From: Deltaproteobacteria bacterium
Lineage (GTDB): Bacteria > JADJOY01
Assembly: GCA_016713535.1 (NCBI GenBank)
Contig: JADJOY010000025.1
Coordinates: 117,043-181,042, forward strand
Length of the DNA stretch: 64,000 bases
Reading direction: 5' to 3'
The notes under the pieces were generated by a model that was not told the DNA's origin, made no database searches, and saw only the letters and a program-made list of their open reading frames with translations. Position 1 is the stretch's first letter, and each line of letters opens with the position of its first letter. Below are positions 20,802 through 30,247 of this stretch, piece after piece. A program made the position numbers and the translations under genes.

Positions 20802-22074
20802 TCACTCGGCAGGTCTTGGCGACCAGGCTCGCGGCGTTGGGATTTCCGCCCCACCACCGTGGCCCAGGTGGCGACCGCGTTACCGCCGCCCGCGGCGACG
20901 TGAACCGTGGCACCCCACCACCCGGAGCCGAGCAACGAGCGCGACCACAGCGCGGTGACGCTCCTCACCGAGGCACGCGCCTCGTTGGTGGAGTTGTCGA
21001 CCCAGCGCACCACCGCCACCGGGCCGTCACCCGGAATAGGCGAGCGACGGCCAGCCGGCGTCCTCGCTCGGCGCGGAGCGTGGCGAGGCCCCAGCTCGCG
21101 CCACTGGCGCGCGAGCGCTGGCGCACGCTGCCGTAGTTGCCCGCGTCGAGCGCCTGCCACGCGGCGATCAGATCCCCGCTCCCATCCATCGCGAGCGCCG
21201 GGTAATACGCGGCCTGGCCGGCCGGCGAGATCACCTCGGGCGCGCTCCAGTCGCCGCTCACCGCGCGGGTCGCCACCACCATCGCGTTCCCTCCGAGGTA
21301 GCCGACGGCGACGTTGCCGGCGTGGTCGATCGCGGGCTTGGGGTTCCACGTCGCGGCTCCGCTCGACGGCAGCACCCGCGGCGCTTCCCAATCGCCGCCG
21401 GCGGCACGGTACGCGGTGCCGATCGTCGTCGGATTGCCGGCCGTGCCCTGCTGCCACACCGCGAGCGCCGCGCCCGCGGGGCTCACGATCAGGTCGGGTA
21501 ACCCGGCGCCGACGCCGGAGGCCGAGAGCTGCACCGCCGTCGCCCATGCGCCGGCGGGCGGACGCGTTGCCGTGAAAATGCCTCCGGGCGCGGACCACAC
21601 GAGCGTGGCCGTGCCGTCGTTCGCGACGCCGAGGTTCAGGTCGTAGACACCGGAACCGAGTGCCACCTGCGCTGGCGCCGGGAACGAGCCGCCAGGCGCG
21701 CGCACCGTCGCCACCACGTAGGCGGGCGTGAACTCGGTCGCAACCGTCACCCACGCCACCGCCACGGTGTCGTCGTCGCCGATCGCCGCCACCGGAAACT
21801 GGCCGATCGCGTTGAGCACCACCGGCTTCGAGAGCGACCACGCGGCGCCCCTGGAGCGCTCCGCGTAGCACGATGCCGGTCGCGTCCACACCGCGAGCGT
21901 GTGGCCGCTGCCGTTCGCGGACACCCAGCGCCGGCTCGGGCGGCGAGGACACCCGAAGGTGGCCTCCAGCGTCTTGAGCACGGACCACGAGCCCGGCACC
22001 GTCGGGCACGCGGCGATCCCCGCGATCAAAGCGACCACCAGCGATGACGAAACGACCCTCCTCGACGTGCTCAT
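20802..22074 (-). CDS. Lipoprotein with beta-propeller-like repeats (3' end frameshifted)
   Basis: ATG 22074 gives MSTSRRVVSSSLVVALIAGI ending in an AAC lipobox, so the product is probably lipid-anchored. The body repeats a pattern of about 45-55 residues: TVAVAWVTVATEFTPAYVVA, GTATLVWSAPGGIFTATRPP, AALAVWQQGTAGNPTTIGTA, NVAVGYLGGNAMVVATRAV, GDWSAPEVISPAGQAAYYPA and DLIAAWQALDAGNYGSVRQ. This suggests a sialidase-like propeller. The last 80 residues (VAVVRWVDNSTNEARASVRS, NAVATWATVV) lie in other frames, with shifts near 21070 and 20855, so the stop position is approximate. It faces the related gene at 19432-20757 tail to tail. Function is unknown. Confidence 0.6.
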
Positions 22075-22342
22075 ACCCGCCCCCTGTGCCGATCTCCCGG
22101 GACCAGCGAGGGTGCGAAGTGCAAGGGCGGCTCCGCTCTCGGCGAATCGGCTCGCCACGTGTTTCCGCGCCCGGCAGGCCGCCGCCGTCACCGGCCGGTG
22201 GCGAGCGCCGTGTGGTGCGCCCGCCGAGCGCACCTCTCGGTGTCTCACGTTCGTAGAAAGCCGCGTGATTCTGGCGGTTTCCGGGCTCGAATGGCGTGCA
22301 CCGGCAAGCGACGCGCGCGGACGATACGTCCACGGGGTGGAC

Positions 22343-23041
22343 TCACGCGAAACGCCTGCGGGGATCGCGAGGCGCGACCCGGTCGGCACCGCGAGACGCG
22401 CTCAGACCTCGGGCGCGCGGCCGTCGTAGGCGGCGGTGACGTCGCCGGGGCAGCGTCCTTCGCGGCCTCGAGGCGGGGCCGCCGGCGCGGCGGCCGACGA
22501 ACACGTAGTCGGCGGCGTAGGCCGGATCGAGCTCGTCGCTGCCGCGTGCGAAGAGCCAGGGCATCGCGAGACGACGCGGCACCCGGATCGGCTCGGTGAC
22601 CGCCACGTGAGTGCGGAACACGAAGTCCCACAGCGGCGTGGTCACGCCGTGGTTCATGCGCGGCTCGCGGAAGTGGTGGTGGATGTGGTTGAGGCGCCGC
22701 CACCGCGAGAAGGCGCTGGTGGGCGGATGGGTGTGGATGCGGCGGTGCGCGAGCTCGTAGAGCGTCCAGGTGGCGGCGAGGCTCGCCGTGAAGGCGAGCC
22801 CGGCGAACGCGCCCGCGAGCCAGACCGCCGCGGCGCCGAGCGCGATGAGGAACGGCGCAGCCGTGGCGAGCTTGAGCGGTGTCGGCGTGAAGTAGCCCGG
22901 ATTGGCGTGGTGGGCGAGATGCTCGCGCGAGAAGAACGTGCGACCGCGCGCGAGATGCCCGCCCCAGCCGTGCAGCGCGTACTCGAGGAACGACCAGCCG
23001 GCGGCGCCGGCGAGGAGCGAGAGAAGCAGCGTGGTGGCCAT
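22343..23041 (-). CDS. Fatty acid hydroxylase / sterol desaturase family membrane enzyme
   Basis: This is a di-iron membrane enzyme. The ATG at 23041 (MATTLLLSLLAGAAGWSFLE) is preferred over the upstream in-frame ATG because it starts the first hydrophobic helix. Histidine clusters lie in EYALHGWGGHL, REHLAHHANPG, HRRIHTH and LNHIHHHFREPRMNHGVTTP, followed by LWDFVFRTHV. They match the HX3H / HX2HH pattern of the FA_hydroxylase superfamily, which hydroxylates fatty acyl or sterol chains with O2. There are about four membrane spans. The last 45 residues are Arg-rich and unlike the family, so a shift near 22480 is possible and the real stop may be near 22405. A long hairpin overlaps its ribosome-binding region. 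Confidence 0.8.
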   Translation of the reverse strand: MATTLLLSLLAGAAGWSFLEYALHGWGGHLARGRTFFSREHLAHHANPGYFTPTPLKLATAAPFLIALGAAAVWLAGAFAGLAFTASLAATWTLYELAHRRIHTHPPTSAFSRWRRLNHIHHHFREPRMNHGVTTPLWDFVFRTHVAVTEPIRVPRRLAMPWLFARGSDELDPAYAADYVFVGRRAGGPASRPRRTLPRRRHRRLRRPRARGLSASRGADRVAPRDPRRRFA

Positions 23042-23045
23042 GAGC

Positions 23046-23075
23046 GCCTCGGGTGAGGATTTCCTCACCCGAGGC
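23046..23075. promoter_or_regulatory. 14-bp perfect hairpin between lipocalin and hydroxylase genes
   Basis: GCCTCGGGTGAGGA (23046-23059) and TCCTCACCCGAGGC (23062-23075) are perfect arms with a 2-bp centre. On the minus strand the hairpin ends 4 bases before the hydroxylase ATG and includes its only Shine-Dalgarno-like GAGG. There is no T-run, so a simple terminator is less likely. In mRNA it could hide the ribosome-binding site; as DNA it could be an operator. Confidence 0.5.
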
Positions 23076-23145
23076 TAGCGGTCATCGAGCGAGCCGGCCA
23101 GCGCCGCGGCGAACGCCCTGGGTGCCGCGGTCCGCCCCGCTACCC

Positions 23146-23721
23146 TCACGGCGCGAGGCCGCTCGACACGGTGATGCGCAGGAAGTCGGTGTTGATCTGC
23201 TTGGCCGCGAGCTCGTCGAGGATCGCCTGGTACTGGGCCTGCGTCATCACGGGCGAGCGGCTCAGCACGAAGAGCGTGAACTGGAGGCTGTCGGTGACCA
23301 CCGCGTAGTCGTAGTCGGCGCCGAGGGCCACGATCCAGTACTCGCCCTCGAAGAGCCCGCCGAACACCGACGGGAAGCGCACGCCGAGCTTGGCGTTGGT
23401 GGTGGCATCCACCACCCGCGCGATGCCGACGATGCTCTGCTCCGCGCCGCCGGGAGCGCCCTCGATGCCGCGGTTGAGGACGTCGACCTGGCCGTCGGTG
23501 CGCGCCGTGTAGGTCGCCGTCACGTCCACGAGGTCGTCGTTGAAGCCGGCGGCGTTGCTGGCGATCTCGTACCAGAGCCCCGCGTAGCGCGAGAGGTCGA
23601 CCGAGGACACCGTCTCGGGCACGGGGCCACGCGCACAGCCGATGCCGGTGGCGAGCGCGAGGCCCGCGAGCAGCGACGCAGGACGGCAGAGACGGAAGAA
23701 GCGGGACGAGCGGCGTTTCAT
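23146..23721 (-). CDS. blc: Lipocalin (Blc-type outer membrane lipoprotein)
   Basis: This 191-aa protein starts at ATG 23721 with a basic n-region and a lipobox-like GIGC, giving a lipoprotein. The lipocalin GxW motif is in VDLSRYAGLWYEIASNAAGF. VTATYTARTDGQVDVLNRGI, LGVRFPSVFGGLFEGEYWIV and YDYAVVTDSLQFTLFVLSRS follow the bacterial Blc strand order, with the C-terminal MTQAQYQAILDELAAKQINT helix. Blc proteins bind fatty acids or lysophospholipids in the cell envelope. It is transcribed in the same direction as, and upstream of, the fatty acid hydroxylase with 104 bp between, which suggests related lipid work. A TTGACA-type promoter lies upstream. Confidence 0.88.
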   Translation of the reverse strand: MKRRSSRFFRLCRPASLLAGLALATGIGCARGPVPETVSSVDLSRYAGLWYEIASNAAGFNDDLVDVTATYTARTDGQVDVLNRGIEGAPGGAEQSIVGIARVVDATTNAKLGVRFPSVFGGLFEGEYWIVALGADYDYAVVTDSLQFTLFVLSRSPVMTQAQYQAILDELAAKQINTDFLRITVSSGLAP

Positions 23722-23779
23722 GGTCGGCTCCGTGAGTGAGGGAATCGTCGAGAAGATCGGCGTGGTCGAACGCACATCC

Positions 23780-23808
23780 AGCATGCAGGCGCGTAGACGT
23801 GTTGTCAA
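23780..23808 (-). promoter_or_regulatory. Sigma-70-like promoter for the lipocalin gene
   Basis: On the minus strand a perfect TTGACA (23808-23803) is followed after 17 bp by CATGCT (23785-23780) as a weak -10 box. An AT-rich stretch (AAAATCTATACAAATAC) lies directly upstream of the -35. The -10 is about 60 bp from the ATG at 23721. Confidence 0.35.
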
Positions 23809-23931
23809 GTATTTGTATAGATTTTGAATCGTTCATGTTCGCTTTGCGCTCGGCGTCGCCGCCGCAGGCGCGAGCGCGGCACGAGCCTTGCGGCTCGAAA
23901 GCACGGGATCGTTTCGTTTCGGACGGCGCCG

Positions 23932-25632
23932 ATGGCGAGGCCGAGTTCGGCTCTCTCGCTCGTCCGCCGTGGGCTCCGCGGGCTCGGCCCGCGAGTGCGG
24001 CGGATCCGGTGGCGGCGCGTGCTGTGGATCACGCTGCCGGCGCTCGGCGCGATCCTCGCCGTCTCGCTCATCGGGCTCTACGCCGGCCGTGACTGGCTGG
24101 TTGCGCGGCGCGGCCTACCGCTCCTGGCGCGGCTCACCGGCGGCTCGGTCGAGTCCGAGGCGATCCACCTCGACCTCTTTCCGCCGCGCCTCACGGCCAC
24201 CGGCGTGCGGGTCCGGTGCCGGCCATGGCCGGCACCGTCTCGGTGCGAGCTGCGCGTGGTGGCACTCACGGGTGACGTCACGCTCGAGGGGATCGAGATC
24301 CGTCGCGACGAGAGCACCGAGAGCTGGCCCATCCTCGCCGCCGCACGCATCGACGTGCACGCGGACCACCACCGCATCCGGACCGCGCCGTACATCGTGG
24401 ACGAGCTCACGATTCACGAGCCGTCGCTGCGCCTGCGCTTCGTGTCCACGGGCCGCACCAACCTGCAGGCGCTCTTCGACCCAGGAGGTGGCCGGCACGG
24501 TGCACCCTCCGCCACCGTCGCCACCGGCACCCCACGCGTGGTCGGCACGGCGCCCCAGGCGCCCCAGGCGCCCCCACGACCCGGCGGGATGACGTCTTTC
24601 ACGCCACCGCCGCCGCTCTTCCTGCTCCGTCACGGCGAGATCCGCGATGGCACGATCGTCTACGACGATCCGCTCTCGGACGCCGTGCACCCGGTACACC
24701 TCGAGCTCCACGACGTCGACGTGGTGGTCCACGACTTCCAGATCCGGGGCGCGCCGCTCGCCGGCCCGCTCGCCGACGTGACGCTCGACGCTCACGTCGA
24801 CCAGCTCACCACCCCGGCGCTGGTCCATGCGCGCGCCTGGCTCGAGCCGTGGCGCGACCTCCCCAGCCTCACCGTGCTCGCGGTGGTCACCGGGTTCGAC
24901 CTCGCGAACGTCCAGCCGTACATCCCCGACACGGGGCGCACGCTGCTCGGTGGCCGCTGGCTGCACGTGGCGCTCGACCTGCGGGCGCGCGCGGCCCAGA
25001 TCCAGCAGGGCGTGGTCGAGGCGACGGTGGCCGAGAGCGGCGATCAACTCGGGGCCTACCTCGCCGGCAGCCTGTTCCACCCCACGATCGACCGCAACAG
25101 CGCCCTGGTCTCCGCGTTCCGGCTGCCGCTGGGCCAGTTCCTGCGCTTCGGCGACGTCGGCATGAGCGTGGCCGGTGAGCTCGCGCTGGCCGGTCTCGAC
25201 AGCATGCTGCGGCTCGGCCAGGGCGCCGTCGACGCGGGCGCGGCGGCGGCGACCGATCCGCCGGCGCTCTCGCCCGGCGCGCATCGGCCGCCGGAGCAAG
25301 ACCTCCTGTCACGGCTCGGACGTGGCGTGACCGCCTTCGCGAGCGGCGTCGCCGACGCCGCCAAGCGGCTCTTCGAGCGGAGCTCGAGCGGCTACACCAG
25401 CGCCACGACGCCGGCGCGCCCGATGTCCGACATCCTCGCCGAGTTCGAGCCGCGCCATCGCCAGCTCCGCCGCGCCTTCCTCGCCGAGCGCATCCACGTG
25501 GCGCGCACGGTCGATCCGGCGCGACTCGCGGAGCTCGAGCAGGCGCTCACCGCCATCCCGCCGGGCGCCCGGCCACCCGGCGTGACCACCCGCGGCGCTG
25601 TCCTCGGCACCGGCCAGCTCGCCAGCCCGTGA
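23932..25632 (+). CDS. AsmA-like / DUF748-type envelope protein
   Basis: ATG 23932 gives a 566-aa protein with an Arg-rich N-terminus and one membrane helix (VLWITLPALGAILAVSLIGL), the rest being outside the cytoplasm. The start of the soluble part (LPLLARLTGGSVESEAIHLD, then LTGDVTLEGIEIRRDES) matches the AsmA/DUF748 pattern of a lipid-transfer beta-groove. A Pro-rich linker at about residues 205-225 separates it from a second part (GEIRDGTIVYDDPLSDAVHP). The C-terminal third is helical with Ala and charged residues. Related proteins take part in phospholipid traffic between membranes. An upstream in-frame ATG at 23824 adds only low-complexity sequence. Exact family is moderately certain. 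Confidence 0.65.
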   Translation: MARPSSALSLVRRGLRGLGPRVRRIRWRRVLWITLPALGAILAVSLIGLYAGRDWLVARRGLPLLARLTGGSVESEAIHLDLFPPRLTATGVRVRCRPWPAPSRCELRVVALTGDVTLEGIEIRRDESTESWPILAAARIDVHADHHRIRTAPYIVDELTIHEPSLRLRFVSTGRTNLQALFDPGGGRHGAPSATVATGTPRVVGTAPQAPQAPPRPGGMTSFTPPPPLFLLRHGEIRDGTIVYDDPLSDAVHPVHLELHDVDVVVHDFQIRGAPLAGPLADVTLDAHVDQLTTPALVHARAWLEPWRDLPSLTVLAVVTGFDLANVQPYIPDTGRTLLGGRWLHVALDLRARAAQIQQGVVEATVAESGDQLGAYLAGSLFHPTIDRNSALVSAFRLPLGQFLRFGDVGMSVAGELALAGLDSMLRLGQGAVDAGAAAATDPPALSPGAHRPPEQDLLSRLGRGVTAFASGVADAAKRLFERSSSGYTSATTPARPMSDILAEFEPRHRQLRRAFLAERIHVARTVDPARLAELEQALTAIPPGARPPGVTTRGAVLGTGQLASP

Positions 25633-25657
25633 CGACGCACCGCCGCGGCGAAACGCA

Positions 25658-25683
25658 AGGGCCGGCGAGTGATCGCCGGCCCT
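25658..25683 (-). terminator. Terminator hairpin between convergent genes
   Basis: AGGGCCGGCGA (25658-25668), loop GTGA, TCGCCGGCCCT (25673-25683) forms an 11-bp perfect stem between the stops at 25632 (+) and 25713 (-). The minus-strand side is followed by TGCGTTTCG, so it suits the minus gene best, but it can serve both. Confidence 0.7.
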
Positions 25684-25712
25684 CGTCGATCCCCCGACGG
25701 GATCGAGCGCTT

Positions 25713-26576
25713 TCACATGTCCTTGGCGCAGCGGAAGCCCAGCTCCACCGCGTCCGGCCCCTTGAGGCTCGGATCGCGGGACTCACGGCTCGCGGCGCGC
25801 ACGTGCTCGGCGCCGTCCTTGTACGAGCCGCCGCGGATCACCTTCTCGGTGCCAGCGCGCGGCCCCTTGTGGGTGTACTCGCTCGCCTTGTACTGGTCGG
25901 CGTTGTACCAGTCGTCCACCCACTCCGAGACGTTGCCGGCCATGTCGAGCACGCCGTAGGCGCTCGCTCCGGAAACCTTGCTGCCGACGGCCCAGGGGCC
26001 GCCCTTGCCGCAGCCAACGCCGGTGCTGTCCGACATCACCGCGTGTCCGCAGCTCGGCTCGGGCTGCGAGCCCCACGGATAGATGCGTCCGTCGTTGCCG
26101 CGCGCGGCCTTCTCCCACTCCGCCTCGGTCGGCAGGCGCTTGCCGGCCCAACCGCAGTACGCGGAGGCGTCGCCCCAGCTCACGCAGTTGATCGGGAAGG
26201 CGTCGTGCTTGGGCAGGTTCCAGCTACAGCCTTCGCCCTGCAGCGGCGTCTTGCACTTCCCGGCGTCGACGCAATGCGCGTAGTCCAGACGTGTCACCTC
26301 CTTCTTGTCGAGGTAGAAGCCCGGCACCTTCACCGGGTGCGGCGGCTGCTCGTCGTTCGCGGTGCGGTCGTAGACCCACATCAGCTTGTCGGGCTGCGAT
26401 CCCATGAGGAATTCCCCTGACGGGATGGCCACCATGTTGGGCGGAGTGAGATCGACGGGCGCGAGTGGCGGCGCCGGCGCGACGTCGGGCATGGGCGCCT
26501 TCTCCTTCCCGCATCCCGGTACGGCCATCGACGCGACCACGGCGATGCCCACCAACCAACCCCATCGTTTCGACAT
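25713..26576 (-). CDS. Formylglycine-generating-enzyme (SUMF1)-like lipoprotein
   Basis: ATG 26576 starts [20 protein letters not shown] with lipobox GC, so this 287-aa protein is probably lipid-anchored. From about residue 50 it has the SUMF1/EgtB-type fold: [90 protein letters not shown] and [10 protein letters not shown]. True sulfatase-activating enzymes use two Cys in a C-x4-C arrangement near the C-terminus. I do not see this, so it is probably a non-catalytic or differently acting relative, common in Myxococcota next to kinases. It has a good Shine-Dalgarno (AAAGGAGGAAC) upstream and a hairpin terminator downstream. Confidence 0.85.
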   Translation of the reverse strand: MSKRWGWLVGIAVVASMAVPGCGKEKAPMPDVAPAPPLAPVDLTPPNMVAIPSGEFLMGSQPDKLMWVYDRTANDEQPPHPVKVPGFYLDKKEVTRLDYAHCVDAGKCKTPLQGEGCSWNLPKHDAFPINCVSWGDASAYCGWAGKRLPTEAEWEKAARGNDGRIYPWGSQPEPSCGHAVMSDSTGVGCGKGGPWAVGSKVSGASAYGVLDMAGNVSEWVDDWYNADQYKASEYTHKGPRAGTEKVIRGGSYKDGAEHVRAASRESRDPSLKGPDAVELGFRCAKDM

Positions 26577-26871
26577 GACCGTTCCTCCTTTCGGGTCGGG
26601 TAACTGCCTCGCAGCGGACGGAACAATGCATCGAGGTCCGCGCGAGCTCGACGAGCGGCTCGAACGGAACCACATCAAGATTCGTGCCTCGGCAACCGTC
26701 GGGCGTGAACGGCCGCCCGGCGGTGCCGCCTACGTGATTATCCTCACGCACCCTGCACTGAAACGCGCGCCGATCGCCTGAATCGAGCGGGCCGGTTCTT
26801 GCAGCTCCTCGACGCGGATGGTCGTCTCGAAGCCCAGCCAGCGGAACCGCGGCGGGCGAGAGGAGGGGGTC

Positions 26872-27330
26872 ATGAGGTCGGTGCGACCGTGGCTCATCGG
26901 TGGTGTCGTGCTGGTGACGGCTCTCTTGGCGTCGTGCGGAGGCGGTGGGGATGGCGATGGGGGTGGGGGGCCGACCCCTACCACCGGCGTGATCACCGGT
27001 CGCGCATCGCTGGAGGTCGGGATGTCCGGCGACCTGAGCAACGCACGGGTCGCCATCTACGCGGACGTGGAAGACTGGGTGGACGACCGGGTACTGCTCT
27101 CGGTAGCCGCGACCGGGCAGGGTCCGGTGGCGAACTTCACGATCTCCAACCTGCCGCCCGGGACCTACTACCTCGACGTCTGGAAGGACAACGACAACAG
27201 CGGCGCGATCGACGACTTCGACTTCTTCGGTGCGTACGGCAGCGGCGCGTACCCCAGCTACGAGCTGAGCCCGATCATCGTGAACGCAGGGCAGACCGCC
27301 GAGGTCGACGTGGACGTCGACGTGATCTGA
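26872..27330 (+). CDS. Small lipoprotein with Gly-rich linker and Ca-binding-like loop
   Basis: This 152-aa protein has a strong AGGAGG five bases before ATG 26872. MRSVRPWLIGGVVLVTALLA ends in lipobox ASC, followed by a Gly/Asp linker (GGGGDGDGGGG). The mature part is a single beta-sandwich-like domain (GVITGRASLEVGMSGDLSNA, VANFTISNLPPGTYYLDVWK) resembling carboxypeptidase-regulatory-like or SpaA-like folds. KDNDNSGAIDDFDFF then looks like an EF-hand or dockerin-type calcium loop (D-x-N-x-S-G-x-I-D). It ends in a run of Asp-Val. It is probably exported and calcium-stabilised; partner unknown. Confidence 0.7.
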   Translation: MRSVRPWLIGGVVLVTALLASCGGGGDGDGGGGPTPTTGVITGRASLEVGMSGDLSNARVAIYADVEDWVDDRVLLSVAATGQGPVANFTISNLPPGTYYLDVWKDNDNSGAIDDFDFFGAYGSGAYPSYELSPIIVNAGQTAEVDVDVDVI

Positions 27331-27513
27331 GGCGCTCGCCGCGGTGACCGCGCGCGGCGGGGCCCGATCGAGGGGCGGCGGGGTGACGCGCGCGTAACGG
27401 CGCGGGATCCCCATCGGGCGCTTTGGTCACGTGCGCGTGGCATCCGGAACCGGGTATCCTCGCCGACACGCGCCGGCGAGCGGAGCCGCGAGGCGAAGCG
27501 GAGGAATCGATCG

Positions 27514-28380
27514 ATGCGATCCCTGTGTCGGCGGCTGGCCGCCACCACGATCGCGGCGACGACGTTCGCGCTCGTGGCGTCCATGGCCGTCGCCACCGAG
27601 CCCGCACCGCCACGCGCTTCGGACGCCACCTACGACGCGCGCCAGAACTTCGTGGCGTGCGTGAACGGCGAGGCGGGGCGTTGCAGCCCGTCACGGCTCA
27701 CCGACGCCGAGCGCAAGCTCGTCGAGAACGCCTCGTCGCAGCGCAACTACCTGGCGTGCGCCAACGGCTGGAGCGCGGGCTGCGATCCGCTGCGGCTCAC
27801 GGCCGATCAGAAGCGCATCGTCGACGCCTCCGCGGCGCAGCGCGCGGTCGCGCCGTGCGGCTCTCGGTGGGCACTCGGCTGCGGCACCTCGCAGGGTGAT
27901 GCCCAGTCGAGCCCGGCCAGCGCCGCCGGCACCGGCACCCAGGTGAGCTCGGGACCGCCTCGCTACGAGCTCGACACCCAGCGTTTCTACGCGTCGGGCT
28001 ACCCCGCCTACGAGCCGCGCTACTCGTGGTCGCCCGGGTCGTGGATCGTGCCGACCGCGATCGCCGCCGCGGCGACGTGGCCGCTCTGGACCCACAGCTA
28101 CCACTACGACTACCCGCGGTACTGGGACGACGACTGGTACGGCTATCCGTCGTGGGGTTGGGGCTGGGGATGGGACGACGACCATCACCATGGCGGCGGC
28201 CACAGCGGGCAGCATGGTCACGGCGACGGCCATCACGGCGGCAAGCCGCCGACCTACCGTCCACCCACCTCCCAGCCGCCGCTTCACCCGCCGCCGACCT
28301 ACCGTCCGACGCCGATCTCGAAGTCGCCGATGAGCTCGGCGCCCCGCCCCACCCAGCCGATCAAGCGCGACTGGCGGTAA
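27514..28380 (+). CDS. Exported protein with Cys-containing tandem repeats and His/Gly/Pro-rich tail
   Basis: The 288-aa product has an N-terminal signal peptide (RRLAATTIAATTFALVASMA) cut near AVATEP, with GGAGG upstream of ATG 27514. Residues 45-115 hold two clear copies and a third partial copy of a unit of about 37 residues: NFVACVNGEAGRCSPSRLTD, NYLACANGWSAGCDPLRLTA, then VAPCGSRWALGCG. Each has two cysteines 9 residues apart, probably forming a disulfide. The C-terminal half is rich in Tyr/Trp, then His/Gly (DDDHHHGGGHSGQHGHGDGH), then Pro/Thr, suggesting metal binding and a cell-wall or surface location. I do not recognise the family. Confidence 0.7.
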   Translation: MRSLCRRLAATTIAATTFALVASMAVATEPAPPRASDATYDARQNFVACVNGEAGRCSPSRLTDAERKLVENASSQRNYLACANGWSAGCDPLRLTADQKRIVDASAAQRAVAPCGSRWALGCGTSQGDAQSSPASAAGTGTQVSSGPPRYELDTQRFYASGYPAYEPRYSWSPGSWIVPTAIAAAATWPLWTHSYHYDYPRYWDDDWYGYPSWGWGWGWDDDHHHGGGHSGQHGHGDGHHGGKPPTYRPPTSQPPLHPPPTYRPTPISKSPMSSAPRPTQPIKRDWR

Positions 28381-28581
28381 CGGTCGCGAGACGCCCGACC
28401 GCGCGCTCGGCGGGCTCGCGCGTGGCCTACGGCGATCCGGCGCTCGCCACTCGCCACGGCCCGCGCTTCCAACCCACCGCGCTCGATCGGTCGCCGCATC
28501 TGGCTCCCCGCGCTGGCGCGAGACCCCCTACAAGGCGTAGTAGCTAGAAGAGGTTTTTTTTCTCATCGACCGGGGGGATCG

Positions 28582-30163
28582 ATGGGCCGCACGCCACGAC
28601 ACCATTCGGGCTCAACCACGGTCTGGATCCGGCGGTCGTGGTGGATCGTCCCGTTTCTGATCCTGGCGATCCCCTACCCGAACCCGCTCTTTCGAGCCGC
28701 CGTGCACGCGCTCTTCGCGCTGCCGTACGCCGCCCTCGCCGCGGCCCGCCGCCATCCGCCGAGCTCCATCCACGTCACGCTCGCGAGCGCGTCACTCTCG
28801 CGGGATCGCCGTGCTGGTGGTGGGATCGATCGCGAGGTCGTCCGCCTCGCTCGGCGTCGTGGCATCCGTGCGGCGCACGTTGCGCGGATACGGGCGTGGG
28901 CTCTCGTGGTGCGCGCTCGCCGCCGCGTGGCTGCTCGCGTGCCTGCTCCGCCACCCCGAGGCCGCGCTCGCCGTGGCCGCCGCGCTCTTCCTCGCCACGG
29001 ACCATCGGCGCACCCTCACGATCGCACTGGCGGCCGCCGCCATCACCGTGGCTCGCCCCGGTCTCGGTCCCGCCGCGGTGCTGCTGGTGCTTGCGTCGTC
29101 GCTCGGCTGGGTCGTCGCACGACGCCCGGGCTGGCCCGCGGTCACGCGAGCGGTCCGCGGATGTGTCACCGGTACGGCGGCCGCGGTGCTCGTGGCGTTC
29201 TTCGCCGGGATCGTGACTCCGCCAACGGCCAGCCTCCACCGCTACGCCACGCCCCGCCGGGTCTACGACCTGACCTTGGATCCGAGGGGCCACCGCCTGG
29301 CGTTCACCACCAAGGGCGCGTCTCCACCCGGCACGCTCGACCTCCGCACGGGCGAGATCCATGCCATCCCGGATCTCGACGCGGCGGCGTACGAGCGTCT
29401 CGCATGGCTGCCGGCGTCCGAACGCGTCGTGAGCGGCGGCGGCGAGGGCGCGACCATCCTCGACCTCGCCGCGCACGCCCTCGAGCGCCGCGTCGTCAGT
29501 GGCTCGATCATCGACGTGGAACGCGTGGGGCCGCGCCATCTCGCGTTCGCGGAGGAGGGAAGCGAGACGCTTCACCTGGTGGACGTCGAGACCGGGCGGC
29601 ACGAGATTCGCGCCGTGCCGCACGGCCCTTATGCGCTCGAGTACGATCCGGCGGCGGACGCGCTGTTCGTGACGAGCTGGCTCGACCAGCCCAAGGTCGC
29701 GCGGCTCGGCCTCGCCGACGGAAGCTTCCGCGCGGTCTTCAACGGCTGGGGATCGACCGACGTGTGCGTGTTTCCGGCCCGCGGCGAGGTGGCGATCGCG
29801 CGGCCGGCCTATGGCGACATCACCATCCTCGACAGCGTCACCCTGGCCCCACGGCGCGTGCTCCCCGCCGATGCCCTGGTGCGCGAGATCGAGTGCGACC
29901 CGGCGCGCGGCGTGATCTACGCCGCGTCGTACTTCGATGGGCGCATCGAGGCGCTCGACGTCGAGCGAGGCGACGTCTTCGACGTGGTGCGAGTCGGCCC
30001 CTTCGCTCGCGCGCTGCGCCTGGACCCGGCCACGTCCACGGTCTTCGCCGGCTCGAACGCGGGTGTGTTCGAGCTGCCCACCGAGCTCGACCATCACGGC
30101 GAGGTGCGGTTCGTCCGTGGCGGGCCGCGCGGTCGACCGGACGCGCCTCCACGCTCCACCTAG
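28582..30163 (+). CDS. Membrane protein with C-terminal beta-propeller (one frameshift)
   Basis: The N-terminal part (WIRRSWWIVPFLILAIPYPN) begins at ATG 28582. It continues after a shift near 28795 as IAVLVVGSIARSSASLGVVA, giving several hydrophobic helices up to about 29215. From about 29255 the sequence is a propeller of short blades: RVYDLTLDPRGHRLAFTTKG, ERLAWLPASERVVSGGGEG, YALEYDPAADALFVTSWLD, GDITILDSVTLAPRRVLPAD and IECDPARGVIYAASYFDGRI. These resemble YVTN/NHL-type repeats. The propeller probably faces the periplasm. A T8 run lies 25 bp upstream (28549-28556). Function unknown. The unshifted reading from 28811 alone would lack the first helix. Confidence 0.65.
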
Positions 30164-30171
30164 GAGCGAAA

Positions 30172-30197
30172 ACGGCCGCTCCCGGAGGAGCGGCCGT
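30172..30197 (-). terminator. Rho-independent terminator, minus strand
   Basis: ACGGCCGCTCC (30172-30182), loop CGGA, GGAGCGGCCGT (30187-30197) makes an 11-bp perfect stem. On the minus strand it is followed by TTTTCGCT, a short U-tract, so it terminates leftward transcription from the 30.2-30.4 kb gap. It can also end the propeller gene transcript. Confidence 0.7.
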
Positions 30198-30226
30198 CAC
30201 TTCTTCGATTGGGCGCTTGGCGCCTA

Positions 30227-30247
30227 CTACGAACTGGATTTCCTCAT
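30227..30247 (-). other. Very short open frame with strong Shine-Dalgarno (possible leader peptide)
   Basis: On the minus strand AAGGAGGG stands 8-9 bases before ATG 30247. The frame is MRKSSS followed by two TAG codons, then APSAQSKK and TGA, and after that the terminator at 30197-30172. The strong ribosome site, tiny frame and close terminator look like an attenuator leader or a small gene damaged by an indel. In the next frame EEIQFVVGAKRPIEEV is open. I cannot assign either reading. Nothing else is seen in 30198-30500. Confidence 0.25.

Noticed and set aside
30227-30247. PQQ-type or mycofactocin-type precursor peptide gene.
   Set aside because: The frame is only six codons long and has none of the conserved precursor residues; no matching maturation genes are nearby.
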